Position numbers and translations under genes: made by a program | Notes under the pieces: generated by a model | Database searches by the model: none | Seen by the model: the letters and a program-made list of their open reading frames with translations, nothing else | What the model was told of the DNA's origin: nothing | Shown here: positions 54,118-64,000 of the stretch, piece after piece | How positions within the stretch are numbered: the first letter of the stretch is position 1 | Layout: every line of letters begins with the position of its first letter | Origin: Arion vulgaris | Taxonomy: Eukaryota > Mollusca > Gastropoda > Stylommatophora > Arionidae | Direction: 5' to 3' | Assembly: GCA_020796225.1 (NCBI GenBank) | Contig: CM036753.1 | Location: 70,237,865-70,301,864 of the forward strand | DNA: 64,000 nucleotides

Positions 54118-54204
54118 ATGTCTGCAACCATGTTTGGAGTCAACTTTGCATATACTAACTCTATCGCTCCTGACAACAACTTGTTCGTTCGATTGCAGAT
54201 TAAG
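54118..54204 (+). CDS. Candidate first coding exon of an unidentified gene
   Basis: ATG followed by 29 open codons (MSATMFGVNFAYTNSIAPDN and on to LFVRLQIK), then a GTATGC donor in phase 0. An in-frame TGA lies at 54061-54063 with no ATG between, so this ATG would be the start. Codon use is balanced and the segment is not part of any repeat I recognise. No family recognised and no signal peptide seen. It joins in phase to the acidic exon at 60348. The intron between would hold the 26-bp array. Confidence 0.4.
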
Positions 54205-54214
54205 GTATGCATTT

Positions 54215-54605
54215 TATAAACAGTACAGTATGTACTTTATAGGTAGTTTAGTATTTGCTTTATAAAGATTTAAGTATGCACTTTATAGACAGAAAGTATA
54301 TACACTTTATGGACAGTACAATGTGCACTTTATAGACAGTTCACCTTATAGAAGTTCAGTATGCTCTTTATGGACAGTATAGTGTGTACTTTGTATACAG
54401 TTCAGTGTGCCCTTTATAGACAGTTCAATATGTATCTTATAGAAAGTACAGTATGTATTTTTTAGATACTTCACTTTATAGACAGTTCATTCTATACTTT
54501 ATAGACGGTTTAGTGTGCTCTTTATAGACAGTTTAGTATGCACGTAGTAAACAGTAAAATATACAATTTTTATACGTTAAAGTATACACTTTATAGACAA
54601 AGGGG
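54215..54605. repeat. About 23-bp minisatellite, degenerate
   Basis: About 17 variable units containing ACTTTATAGACAGTTCAGTA, beginning ten bases after the candidate exon donor at 54205 and ending at a family G element. Confidence 0.8.
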
Positions 54606-54765
54606 GAGACTGAAGTAAAACTTGGTAAAATAGCGAAACACGTAAAAATAAAGTACTATAGTTTTACAAAATACAGAAACAGTGACGATAAACAGCAACG
54701 TTTCGACCAAAGGTCTTTATCAAGCAAACGATACAACAGGAGTGACGAATTTCACAGAACACTTC
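54606..54765. mobile_element. Family G element, left half
   Basis: CGAAACACGTAAAAATAAAG, ACTATAGTTTTACAAAATAC and antisense core CGTTTCGACCAAAGGTCTTT (54699-54718). Confidence 0.75.
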
Positions 54766-54842
54766 AAATGGACGATTACATAGGAAACATTAGATACGTT
54801 TGAATGTTTGAATATATACTCGTATATTGTGATTGTTGCAAA

Positions 54843-57800
54843 TTACCTTGAACTCTGTGGCTATGTGGTTACCTTGAACTCTGTGGCTATGTGGTTACCT
54901 TGAACTCTGTGGCTATGTGGTTACCTTGAACTCTATGGCTATGTGGTTACCTTGAACTCTGTGGCTATGTGGTTACCTTGAACTCTGTGGCTATGTGGTT
55001 ACCTTGAACTCTGTGGCTATGTGGTTACCTTGAACTCAGTGGCTATGTGGTTACCTTGAACTCAGTGGCTATGTGGTTACCTTGAACTCTGTGGCTATGT
55101 GGTTACCTTGAACTCTGTGGCTATGTGGTTACCTTGAACTCTGTGGCTATGTGGTTACCTTGAACTCTGTGGCTATGTGGTTACCTTGAACTCGGTGGCT
55201 ATGTGGTTACCTTGAACTCGGTGGCTATGTGGTTACCTTGAACTCGGTGGCTATGTGGTTACCTTGAACTCGGTGGCTATGTGGTTACCTTGAACTCTGT
55301 GGCTATGTGGTTACCTTGAACTCTGTGGCTATGTGGTTACCTTGAACTCTGTGGCTATGTGGTTACCTTGAACTCGGTGGCTATGTGGTTACCTTGAACT
55401 CGGTGGCTATGTGGTTACCTTGAACTTGGTGGCTATGTGGTTACCTTGAACTCAGTGGCTATGTGGTTACCTTGAACTCTGTGGCTATGTGGTTACCTTG
55501 AACTCTGTGGCTATGTGGTTACCTTGAACTCTGTGGCTATGTGGTTACCTTGAACTCTGTGGCTATGTGGTTACCTTGAACTCTGTGGCTATGTGGTTAC
55601 CTTGAACTCTGTGGCTATGTGGTTACCTTGAACTCTGTGGCTATGTGGTTACCTTGAACTCTGTGGCTATGTGGTTACCTTGAACTCTGTGGCTATGTGG
55701 TTACCTTGAACTCTGTGGCTATGTGGTTACCTTGAACTCTGTGGCTATGTGGTTACCTTGAACTCTGTGGCTATGTGGTTACCTTGAACTCTGTGGCTAT
55801 GTGGTTACCTTGAACTCTGTGGCTATGTGGTTACCTTGAACTCTGTGGCTATGTGGTTACCTTGAACTCTGTGGCTATGTGGTTACCTTGAACTCTGTGG
55901 CTATGTGGTTACCTTGAACTCTGTGGCTATGTGGTTACCTTGAACTCTGTGGCTATGTGGTTACCTTGAACTCTGTGGCTATGTGGTTACCTTGAACTCT
56001 GTGGCTATGTGGTTACCTTGAACTCTGTGGCTATGTGGTTACCTTGAACTCTGTGGCTATGTGGTTACCTTGAACTCTGTGGCTATGTGGTTACCTTGAA
56101 CTCTGTGGCTATGTGGTTACCTTGAACTCTGTGGCTATGTGGTTACCTTGAACTCTGTGGCTATGTGGTTACCTTGAACTCTGTGGCTATGTGGTTACCT
56201 TGAACTCTGTGGCTATGTGGTTACCTTGAACTCTGTGGCTATGTGGTTACCTTGAACTCTGTGGCTATGTGGTTACCTTGAACTCTGTGGCTATGTGGTT
56301 ACCTTGAACTCTGTGGCTATGTGGTTACCTTGAACTCTGTGGCTATGTGGTTACCTTGAACTCAGTGGCTATGTGGTTACCTTGAACTCAGTGGCTATGT
56401 GGTTACCTTGAACTCTGTGGCTATGTGGTTACCTTGAACTCTGTGGCTATGTGGTTACCTTGAACTCGGTGGCTATGTGGTTACCTTGAACTCGGTGGCT
56501 ATGTGGTTACCTTGAACTCGGTGGCTATGTGGTTACCTTGAACTCGGTGGCTATGTGGTTACCTTGAACTCGGTGGCTATGTGGTTACCTTGAACTCTGT
56601 GGCTATGTGGTTACCTTGAACTCGGTGGCTATGTGGTTACCTTGAACTCGTGGCTATGTGGTTACCTTGAACTCGGTGGCTATGTGGTTACCTTGAACTC
56701 GGGGGCTATGTGGTTACCTTGAACTCAGTGGCTATGTGGTTACCTTGAACTCTGTGGCTATGTGGTTACCTTGAACTCGGTGGCTATGTGGTTACCTTGA
56801 ACTCTGTGGCTATGTGGTTACCTTGAACTCTGTGGCTATGTGGTTACCTTGAACTCTGTGGCTATGTGGTTACCTTGAACTCTGTGGCTATGTGGTTACC
56901 TTGAACTCTGTGGCTATGTGGTTACCTTGAACTCTGTGGCTATGTGGTTACCTTGAACTCTGTGGCTATGTGGTTACCTTGAACTCTGTGGCTATGTGGT
57001 TACCTTGAACTCTGTGGCTATGTGGTTACCTTGAACTCTGTGGCTATGTGGTTACCTTGAACTCTGTGGCTATGTGGTTACCTTGAACTCTGTGGCTATG
57101 TGGTTACCTTGAACTCTGTGGCTATGTGGTTACCTTGAACTCTGTGGCTATGTGGTTACCTTGAACTCTGTGGCTATGTGGTTACCTTGAACTCTGTGGC
57201 TATGTGGTTACCTTGAACTCTGTGGCTATGTGGTTACATTGAACTCTGTGGCTATGTGGTTACCTTGAACTCTGTGGCTATGTGGTTACCTTGAACTCTG
57301 TGGCTATGTGGTTACCTTGAACTCTGTGGCTATGTGGTTACCTTGAACTCTGTGGCTATGTGGTTACCTTGAACTCTGTGGCTATGTGGTTACCTTGAAC
57401 TCTGTGGCTATGTGGTTACCTTGAACTCTGTGGCTATGTGGTTACCTTGAACTCTGTGGCTATGTGGTTACCTTGAACTCTGTGGCTATGTGGTTACCTT
57501 GAACTCTGTGGCTATGTGGTTACCTTGAACTCTGTGGCTATGTGGTTACCTTGAACTCTGTGGCTATGTGGTTACCTTGAACTCTGTGGCTATGTGGTTA
57601 CCTTGAACTCTGTGTGGCTATGTGGTTACCTTGAACTCTGTGGCTATGTGGTTACCTTGAACTCTGTGGCTATGTGGTTACCTTGAACTCTGTGGCTATG
57701 TGGTTACCTTGAACTCTGTGGCTATGTGGTTACCTTGAACTCTGTGGCTATGTGGTTACCTTGAACTCTGTGGCTATGTGGTTACCTTGAACTCTGTGGC

Positions 57801-58167
57801 TATGTGGTTACCTTGAACTCTGTGGCTATGTGGTTACCTTGAACTCGTTGGCTATGTGGTTACCTTGAACTCTGTGGCTATGTGGTTACCTTGAACTCTG
57901 TGGCTATGTGGTTACCTTGAACTCTGTGGCTATGTGGTTACCTTGAACTCTGTGGCTATGTGGTTACCTTGAACTCTGTGGCTATGTGGTTACCTTGAAC
58001 TCGTTGGCTATGTGGTTACCTTGAACTCTGTGGCTATGTGGTTACCTTGAACTCTGTGGCTATGTGGTTACCTTGAACTCTGTGGCTATGTGGTTACCTT
58101 GAACTCTGTGCTATGTGTTCCTGAACTCTGTGGATGTGTTACCTTGAACTCTGTGGCTATGTGGTTA
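54843..58167. repeat. 26-bp minisatellite, about 128 units
   Basis: Unit is GGTTACCTTGAA followed by CTCTGTGGCTATGT. Almost homogeneous, with one variable base (T mostly, A or G in blocks) after CTC, plus rare indels (57612, 58110). The last three units decay as the array enters a SINE B. 26 is not a multiple of three, so all frames close. Confidence 0.98.
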
Positions 58168-58395
58168 AGCTGTTGCCACCTTGCGTTCCGAAGGTCGTGG
58201 GTTCGAATCCGGACCGCGTCGTTCTGTTCAGGACTGCATTTTTGTCCCCAAAGACCTATATGATTGTTGAAGGAGCTACAGAGTTTGAGCTGTGAGCAAT
58301 ACTTTCAGCATTTAGTGTGCCACTTCTGTGGAAAGAGACCGAGACATAGGGGGTAAAACACAGTGCAGTGGAGTATATATTTCGTCTTTAGATCT
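58145..58395 (+). mobile_element. tRNA-derived SINE, family B
   Basis: Head CTCTGTGGCTATGTGGTTAA overlaps the last minisatellite unit. B box GGGTTCGAATCCGGAC; body GAGCTACAGAGTTTGAGC, AGAGACCGAGACATAGG and GTGCAGTGGAGTA. Confidence 0.85.
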
Positions 58396-58399
58396 TGAA

Positions 58400-59478
58400 T
58401 TGAAATTCTGTGTATAATACTTCGATCACATTCACTATTTCCTGTGTTATACCATGACGTCAGATCCTGCCCATAGATTCCCTGTATATGGTTTCAACAA
58501 CTTATTCAAAATCAATAAAGATCACACTGTACTATTCTATTCGTTGCTCTGTTCAAGTACTCGGTGTTGCGTGAACATGTGATCGATCCTTGATTTCTCT
58601 TACCTGAAACCTGCTTGCTTTTGTCTGATTTTTCTGTACTCGCGAGAGTGAAGAGATTAAAGATCTTACTCGTTCTTGCAGAAGGGCTATACCTCTAAAG
58701 TTCTTATAATTTTCCAGATTCCATTTCTTTGGTAGTTTGATATTTCCTTTGCTACATTCTTCTAGAACTTGTTTTTTAAAATCAGATTTCTTGTAAAGTC
58801 TTGCAGAGAAGAATCGATGTTTCTTTATTCTCTACTTTCAACATGTCTGGACAGACACAGTTACCACTGTGTGCTTTGTTTACCTTTGAGCCTTTTTAAC
58901 TTCTATTTTTGAGAATGGGTTGAAGATTTATGTCATAATTCAATCTAGATTCTGCTATATTTGCAAGTAGAAGTGGAATTAGACAATTTAGCAGCAGCTA
59001 AAAAATGTTGTCTACATCGTTCCAACTTTCTTTTTCAGTAATGAGCTTTTCAGTTTATATTTTTTTTAAAACTAAGTTTTTAAAAGAAAATGCATTTTCA
59101 TTGAGTTTCTTAGTTATGTTGTACAATGTATTCATGTTCTTTCTGTATGAAGCATCTTCTCCTTATACTACCATCTTTTTGATATATTTCCGCTTATCAT
59201 CATTGCTCCTGTTTCAATTTTATTATTCTTATGTGTTTATTTTGCAGAATTTTTATTCCTTTGTCTGACTGATGGGCACTTTACAAGTCGCTTCTTTTTC
59301 AAATAAAAACTTTGTGCTGTACACTAAAAATAAATTTCTACGTTTTAAAAACTACAATAGAAGAGTTCATTAACAGAGACATGCACAGAGAGACTAATAG
59401 TACTTTTCTTTTCATAAAATGTATTGTCTATTTACAAACTTGGTAATTTTACCTGAGCCGGCCGGCCGTATGTTATCA
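58400..59478. other. AT-rich, nothing recognised
   Basis: No credible coding exon. The 87-codon ORF at 59005-59268 is Phe/Ser-rich low complexity. Confidence 0.4.
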
Positions 59479-59479
59479 G

Positions 59480-59565
<86 letters not shown>
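59479..59565. repeat. (TA)n microsatellite
   Basis: About 43 pure TA units, next to GGCCGGCCG (59459-59467). Confidence 0.98.
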
Positions 59566-59566
<1 letters not shown>

Positions 59567-59925
59567 CTGTCGTACAGTTATACGTTACATATGTCCTGCA
59601 AGTATTTTCTCCATACCGCTCTATCCTACGCAACTCATCTAATCTACTTCATGGAATTGTGACTAATATTTCTCACTTTTCTCAATAAAGTTAATTTTAG
59701 GTGTCCTTTCTTTCTTGGACACATAGGCCCCCCGCCCCACCTCCAACCCCTCCTTCAATGATTGCTTGTGATTATTTGAACAGTTTTTATCAAAGTATAC
59801 ACACCGTATCTTTATGTTCTCTTTCTTAAAGCAGCTGTTGCTAGTGGTTCATCAGCCATTTCTTTGATTTCATCACTAGAACTATATTTGACACAAATCG
59901 TTTTCAATGAGAATATTAGTTGAAT

Positions 59926-60180
59926 GCCACTTCAAGAACACACGTTAAATGTCACTTCAAAAACACATGTTAAACGTCACTTCAAGAACACACGTTAAAT
60001 TTCACTTCAAGAACACACGTTAAATGTCACTTTAAGAACACACGTTAAATATCACTTCAAGAACACACGTTAAATGTCACTTCAAGAACACACGTCAAAT
60101 GCCACTTCAAGAACACATGTTAAATGTCACTTAAAAAACACACATCTAATGCCACTTCAAGAACACATGTCAAATGTCAC
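59926..60180. repeat. 25-bp minisatellite
   Basis: About ten units (GTCACTTCAAGAACACACGT, then TAAAT) with small substitutions. Lies about 170 bp before the candidate exon at 60348. Confidence 0.95.
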
Positions 60181-60347
60181 TAGTCCTATATAGAACTAAA
60201 TTCGAAAGTATTTACTTTCAATAGCTTTTCCACTGACAGTGAGCAAGACAGAACATATTTTTTATATGTCCTTTGTCAATACATTTCTATAGATGACTAA
60301 CACAATATGCGTACTATGCCAGCTTTTATTGTACCTCTTTCTAATAG

Positions 60348-60514
60348 GATGATGGTGGTGATGAAGATTATCTTAAACTCAGCAAGAGGACAGATGATGA
60401 GTTGCAAGATGCTGTTAACTATAATAATCATGGCTTCAGTGGAAGTCTACATTTTCCTAACAAAGATGATCATGAAAGATCCGTGCTATTGCATGATCCA
60501 GACTATGAAACCAA
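60348..60514 (+). CDS. Candidate acidic coding exon of the same unidentified gene
   Basis: A 167-nt open segment between TCTAATAG and a strong GTAAGA donor. In phase 0 it reads DDGGDEDYLKLSKRTDDELQ, then a polar NNHGFSGSLHFPNKDD stretch and a HDPDYET motif. It is rich in Asp, Glu and Asn, looks intracellular and disordered, and is not repeat-derived as far as I can see. It ends two bases into a codon, so the gene should continue beyond the window. Function unknown. Confidence 0.45.
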
Positions 60515-60589
60515 GTAAGAAAATGTTATTTATTTAGTTGTAGTAGAAAAAAACTGGAGAAAAAATATTGTTCCTTACCATCCGAATAT

Positions 60590-60845
60590 AAATATGTATA
60601 TATTTTTTTATATGTCCAAAATACTTAAATTTTCTCATTCTAATTGGTAGCATCAGTCAGTTTTCTTTGATTTGGAGTACTTTCTGTATAGATATATTTG
60701 TTTTCTCTTTGTCCAGGGTATTCAGAGTCTTATTCTCCAACACTTATATTCAAAAGTACATATGTTTTTTTTCTCACTGTCTTGTTAAATCCCACATAAA
60801 CCCAGCTGAATTAGTTTGGGCAAAAGTAAAAGATGGCTACTGATA
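60590..60845 (-). pseudogene. RTE-like fragment (GHIKRH type)
   Basis: TATATGTCCAAAATACTTAA and AGCATCAGTCAGTTTTCTTT match the plus-strand appearance of 2190-2290, so this is the same antisense RT relic. Confidence 0.6.
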
Positions 60846-60934
60846 ATAAAACTTTCAAACTTTCAAGATCGAGCTTTCTGAAAATGACAAAAATGACAGA
60901 GCTGAGTGTGAGGACCATGTATTAAAAGAAAAAT

Positions 60935-61835
60935 GGGGTCAACGGTGCAATTCTAGGGACAACGGCGTGACAGGATTAGTGAGTTTGCACTAATCAATAT
61001 CCTACCCCACCTCCACGTGGTGACCCTGGAAGCAGATAGAGATACTGTCTGGCTAAGTGGGTAGGGATCGAGGGAGAGCTACTCTGGTTTAAGTAGTGAT
61101 GCAATAGCAGTTACACTATACGAGATCTACTCGCAAGATAGACGAGAAGAATCTCCGAGTGACTGTCTCTGCACATCTCTCCCGGCCGATGGGAAAAGCG
61201 AAATAAATAAACATAAAAGGATGAGGGGTATTTCCAGAGAAGAGTCGTGGACTCACATAGGGCGAAACTCGGTGCCCTGAGGTGGGGCCAGAATTGAGCT
61301 GCGTGTCCTGACAGTCTCTAGGCATATTAAATGTAAGCACGGTGAGAGCCCTGATAAGCACGGTGAGCGGGCACCAAGGTAGAGCGAACACGTATACGGA
61401 CGACACACAGGTGAGCCCACCTGTGGTGCAGAAAAACTGGAAAGCGCAGCAGGGTCTTGAGTCCAGTGCAGCCTTGAAGATGGGGTCTTCATCCAGAAAT
61501 CAATAATCGTGTTTCTCATCGCAGAGAACTACTACTGCCTTGTAGTTTGATTGGGGACAATCAAAGGCTAGCGGAGCAAACCGTACACAAAACTGGACGG
61601 TAGGCAAACCAAGTAGTCCAAAAAAGATTGGTACCCTGGGCAGATGACGCTCAACATCCCGGGAGGGAAGGTTGTCTAAGGGTAGCTACCCTAAAATAAA
61701 ATCGTAACCTGCTGCCTTGCAGGTCGGCTGGGGACAGCCAAATGCTAACATAGATCAAACCCAGTAAACGCTGGCTAAAACCGAACACATCGCCGAAGGA
61801 TAAGCACCAGAGCTTCAAATGGTACTGAAGATGTG
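60935..61835 (+). mobile_element. Family I copy, 3'-truncated
   Basis: CAGGATTAGTGAGTTTGCAC, CCACGTGGTGACCCTGG, AGAGCTACTCTGGTTTAAG and CTGCCTTGTAGTTTGATTGG occur in the same order as in 41864-42786. The conserved tail is missing. A hAT-type MITE follows at 61860. Confidence 0.8.
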
Positions 61836-61859
61836 ACGAAACACAATCATGATAAGGCG

Positions 61860-62010
61860 CAGAGGCGGATCATCATTAAGGGCCAGTGGGGCCCGGCCCC
61901 ACCAATAATCGAATAGGGAACTAACTTCCTAGAATAGTAAGTACTAAAAACATTTTTCCCGAAAATTTGTGTCTGGCCCCACTAAGAAAAATGACCACGA
62001 GCCGCCACTG
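61860..62010. mobile_element. hAT-type MITE, family H, 151 bp
   Basis: Ends CAGAGGCGGATCAT and GAGCCGCCACTG (imperfect terminal inverted repeats, CAG..CTG). The 8-bp duplication ATAAGGCG at 61852-61859 and 62011-62018 fits hAT transposition. Confidence 0.85.
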
Positions 62011-62093
62011 ATAAGGCGGCATCAGATGAATCAGATTTCCACATGAATGAGAGTTATGGGGAAGTCTGGTACATCAGTTTAAGGGTGATCGAG

Positions 62094-62155
62094 AGAGAGA
62101 GAGAGAGAGAGAGAAAAGAGAGAGAGAAAAAGAGAGAGAGAGAGAGAGAAAAGAA
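62094..62155. repeat. (GA)n microsatellite
   Basis: GA run with a few AAAAG interruptions. Confidence 0.95.
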
Positions 62156-62285
62156 AATGAAACTAGTGAGTAATTTTATTTGATGGTGTGATTTTCGTTC
62201 AACCGATATACAGTTATCAATTTACAGGACACGTCTGACTTTGAATTTGGTGAGACATGAATCTTCTGTATGTAACTTTTTGTGG

Positions 62286-62525
62286 TCGTCTGTAGCTTAA
62301 GCGGTAGTTAGCTCGAACACAACCCAAGTGTACGTAGTTTAAACACCGCGGCGGGCAGTTGGGAAGCAAATTTGTTTCCGTGGTAGCGAACGGTAAAAAT
62401 AGACATCACCGTTCAGAAAGCAATGGCAAACTGCTGAGCGTATAAGTGGTGCTGAGAAAATCGACGACTCGTTTACTGTGGTTGATGGCGACGTGCTGTA
62501 AAGGATATGTCACGATTTTCATTTT
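62286..62525 (+). mobile_element. tRNA-derived SINE, family A
   Basis: Head GTCGTCTGTAGCTTAAGCGG, weak B box (AGTTTAAACACC), body with AGAAAGCAATGGCAAACTGC, 3' end GTCACGATTTTCATTTTT that passes straight into the satellite. Confidence 0.85.
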
Positions 62526-64000
62526 TCATGTTGCTTTTAACTACAATTTTCATTTTTCATGTTGCTTTTAACAACAATTTTCATTTTTCATGTTGCTTTT
62601 AACTACAATTTTCATGTTGCTTTTAACTACAATTTTCATGTTGCTTTTAACTACAATTTTCATTTTTCATGTTGCTTTTAACTACAATTTTCATGTTGCT
62701 TTTAACTACAATTTTCATTTTTAATGTTGCTTTTAACAACAATTTTCATTTTTCATGTTGCTTTTAACTACAATTTTCATTTTTCATGTTGCTTTTAACT
62801 ACAATTTTCATTTTTCATGTTGCTTTTAACAACAATTTTCATGTTGCTTTTAACTACACTTTTCATTTTTCATGTTGCTTTTAACTACAATTTTCATTTT
62901 TCATGTTGCTTTTAACAACAATTTTCATGTTGCTTTTAACTACAATTTTCATTTTTCATGTTGCTTTTAACTACAATTTTCATTTTTCATGTTGCTTTTA
63001 ACAACAATTTTCATGTTGCTTTTAACTACAATTTTCATTTTTCATGTTGCTTTTAACTACAATTTTCATTTTTCATGTTGCTTTTAACAACAATTTTCAT
63101 TTTTCATGTTGCTTTTAACTACAATTTTCATTTTTCATGTTGCTTTTAACAACAATTTTCATGTTGCTTTTAAATACAATTTTCATTTTTCATGTTGCTT
63201 TTAACAACAATTTTCATTTTTCATGTTGCTTTTAACTACAATTTTCATGTTGCTTTTAACTACAATTTTCATTTTTCATGTTGCTTTTAACAACAATTTT
63301 CATGTTGCTTTTAACTACAATTTTCATTTTTCATGTTGCTTTTAACTACAATTTTCATTTTTCATGTTGCTTTTAACAACAATTTTCATTTTTCATGTTG
63401 CTTTTAACTACAATTTTCATTTTTCATGTTGCTTTTAACTACAATTTTCATTTTCATGTTGCTTTTAACTACAATTTTCATTTTTCATGTTGCTTTTAAC
63501 TACAATTTTCATTTTCATGTTGCTTTTAACAACAATTTTCATTTTCATGTTGCTTTTAACTACAATTTTCATTTTTCATGTTGCTTTTAACTACAATTTT
63601 CATTTTTCATGTTGCTTTTAACTACAATTTTCATTTTTCATGTTGCTTTTAACTACAATTTTCATTTTTCATGTTGCTTTTAACTACAATTTTCATTTTT
63701 CATGTTGCTTTTAACTACAATTTTCATTTTTCATGTTGCTTTTAACTACAATTTTCATTTTCATGTTGCTTTTAACTACAATTTTCATTTTTCATGTTGC
63801 TTTTAACAACAATTTTCATTTTTCATGTTGCTTTTAACAACAATTTTCATTTTTCATGTTGCTTTTAACAACAATTTTCATTTTTCATGTTGCTTTTAAC
63901 TACAATTTTCATTTTTCATGTTGCTTTTAACAACAATTTTCATTTTTCATGTTGTTTTTAACTACAATTTTCATTTTTCATGTTGCTTTTAACAACAATT
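62513..64000. repeat. 31-bp satellite with 24- and 30-bp variants, runs off the window
   Basis: Unit CAATTTTCATTTTTCATG then TTGCTTTTAACTA (31 bp). A short form lacks one 7-bp ATTTTTC step (24 bp), another lacks one T (30 bp). TAACTAC and TAACAAC versions alternate. The first unit is the SINE A 3' end. Confidence 0.97.

Noticed and set aside
54843..58167. CRISPR-like regular repeat array
   Set aside because: Units are directly tandem with no unique spacers, and the genome is eukaryotic.
59459..59467. GGCCGGCCG palindrome beside the TA array as a regulatory site
   Set aside because: A single short GC palindrome at a microsatellite edge, with nothing else to support a function.
59412..59688. 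ORFs with YIYI repeats on both strands
   Set aside because: They translate the (TA)n microsatellite.

Overview
This is animal genomic DNA: genes are split by GT-AG introns, the sequence is AT-rich, and it is packed with retroelement debris. Protein similarity and the mix of many SINE families with RTE-like and RNase H-bearing LINE fragments suggest a lophotrochozoan, most likely a gastropod mollusc. That taxon call is inference. There are no bacterial features, CRISPR array or convincing free-standing tRNA gene.

Two conserved genes can be rebuilt exon by exon. On the plus strand, 1644-11605 holds the last seven exons of a sorting nexin 27 orthologue (the FERM-like half; the PDZ and PX exons lie upstream of the window). 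On the minus strand, 41456 down to 30142 holds a complete eight-exon gene for osteoclast-stimulating factor 1 (OSTF1; SH3 plus ankyrin repeats, 218 aa). The two genes converge, with about 18.5 kb of repeat-filled intergenic DNA between them. That gap also contains an unexplained 106-codon minus-strand ORF followed by a poly(A) signal (17826-18146). A possible third gene runs off the right edge: a start exon at 54118-54204 and an acidic exon at 60348-60514, joined in phase, with the longest tandem array of the window inside the intron between them.

Most of the rest is mobile DNA. I separate at least seven SINE-like families (called A, B, C/D, E, J, L, plus single copies), a 923-bp retroposed family (I), a short family of unknown class (F), a hAT-type MITE (H), a foldback family with hammerhead-like motifs (G), and more than twenty 5'-truncated or decayed LINE fragments. 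Several insertions have clear target-site duplications (TSDs), some nested.

Three large tandem arrays dominate the right half: an imperfect GATA array (47880-48822), a 26-bp minisatellite of about 128 units (54843-58167) and a 31/24-bp satellite (62513 to the end). Each one directly abuts the end of a retroelement, and in two cases the repeat unit itself matches the terminus of the adjoining SINE. This repeated relationship, together with the shared 3' tails of families C, D and I, is the most interesting signal I see.
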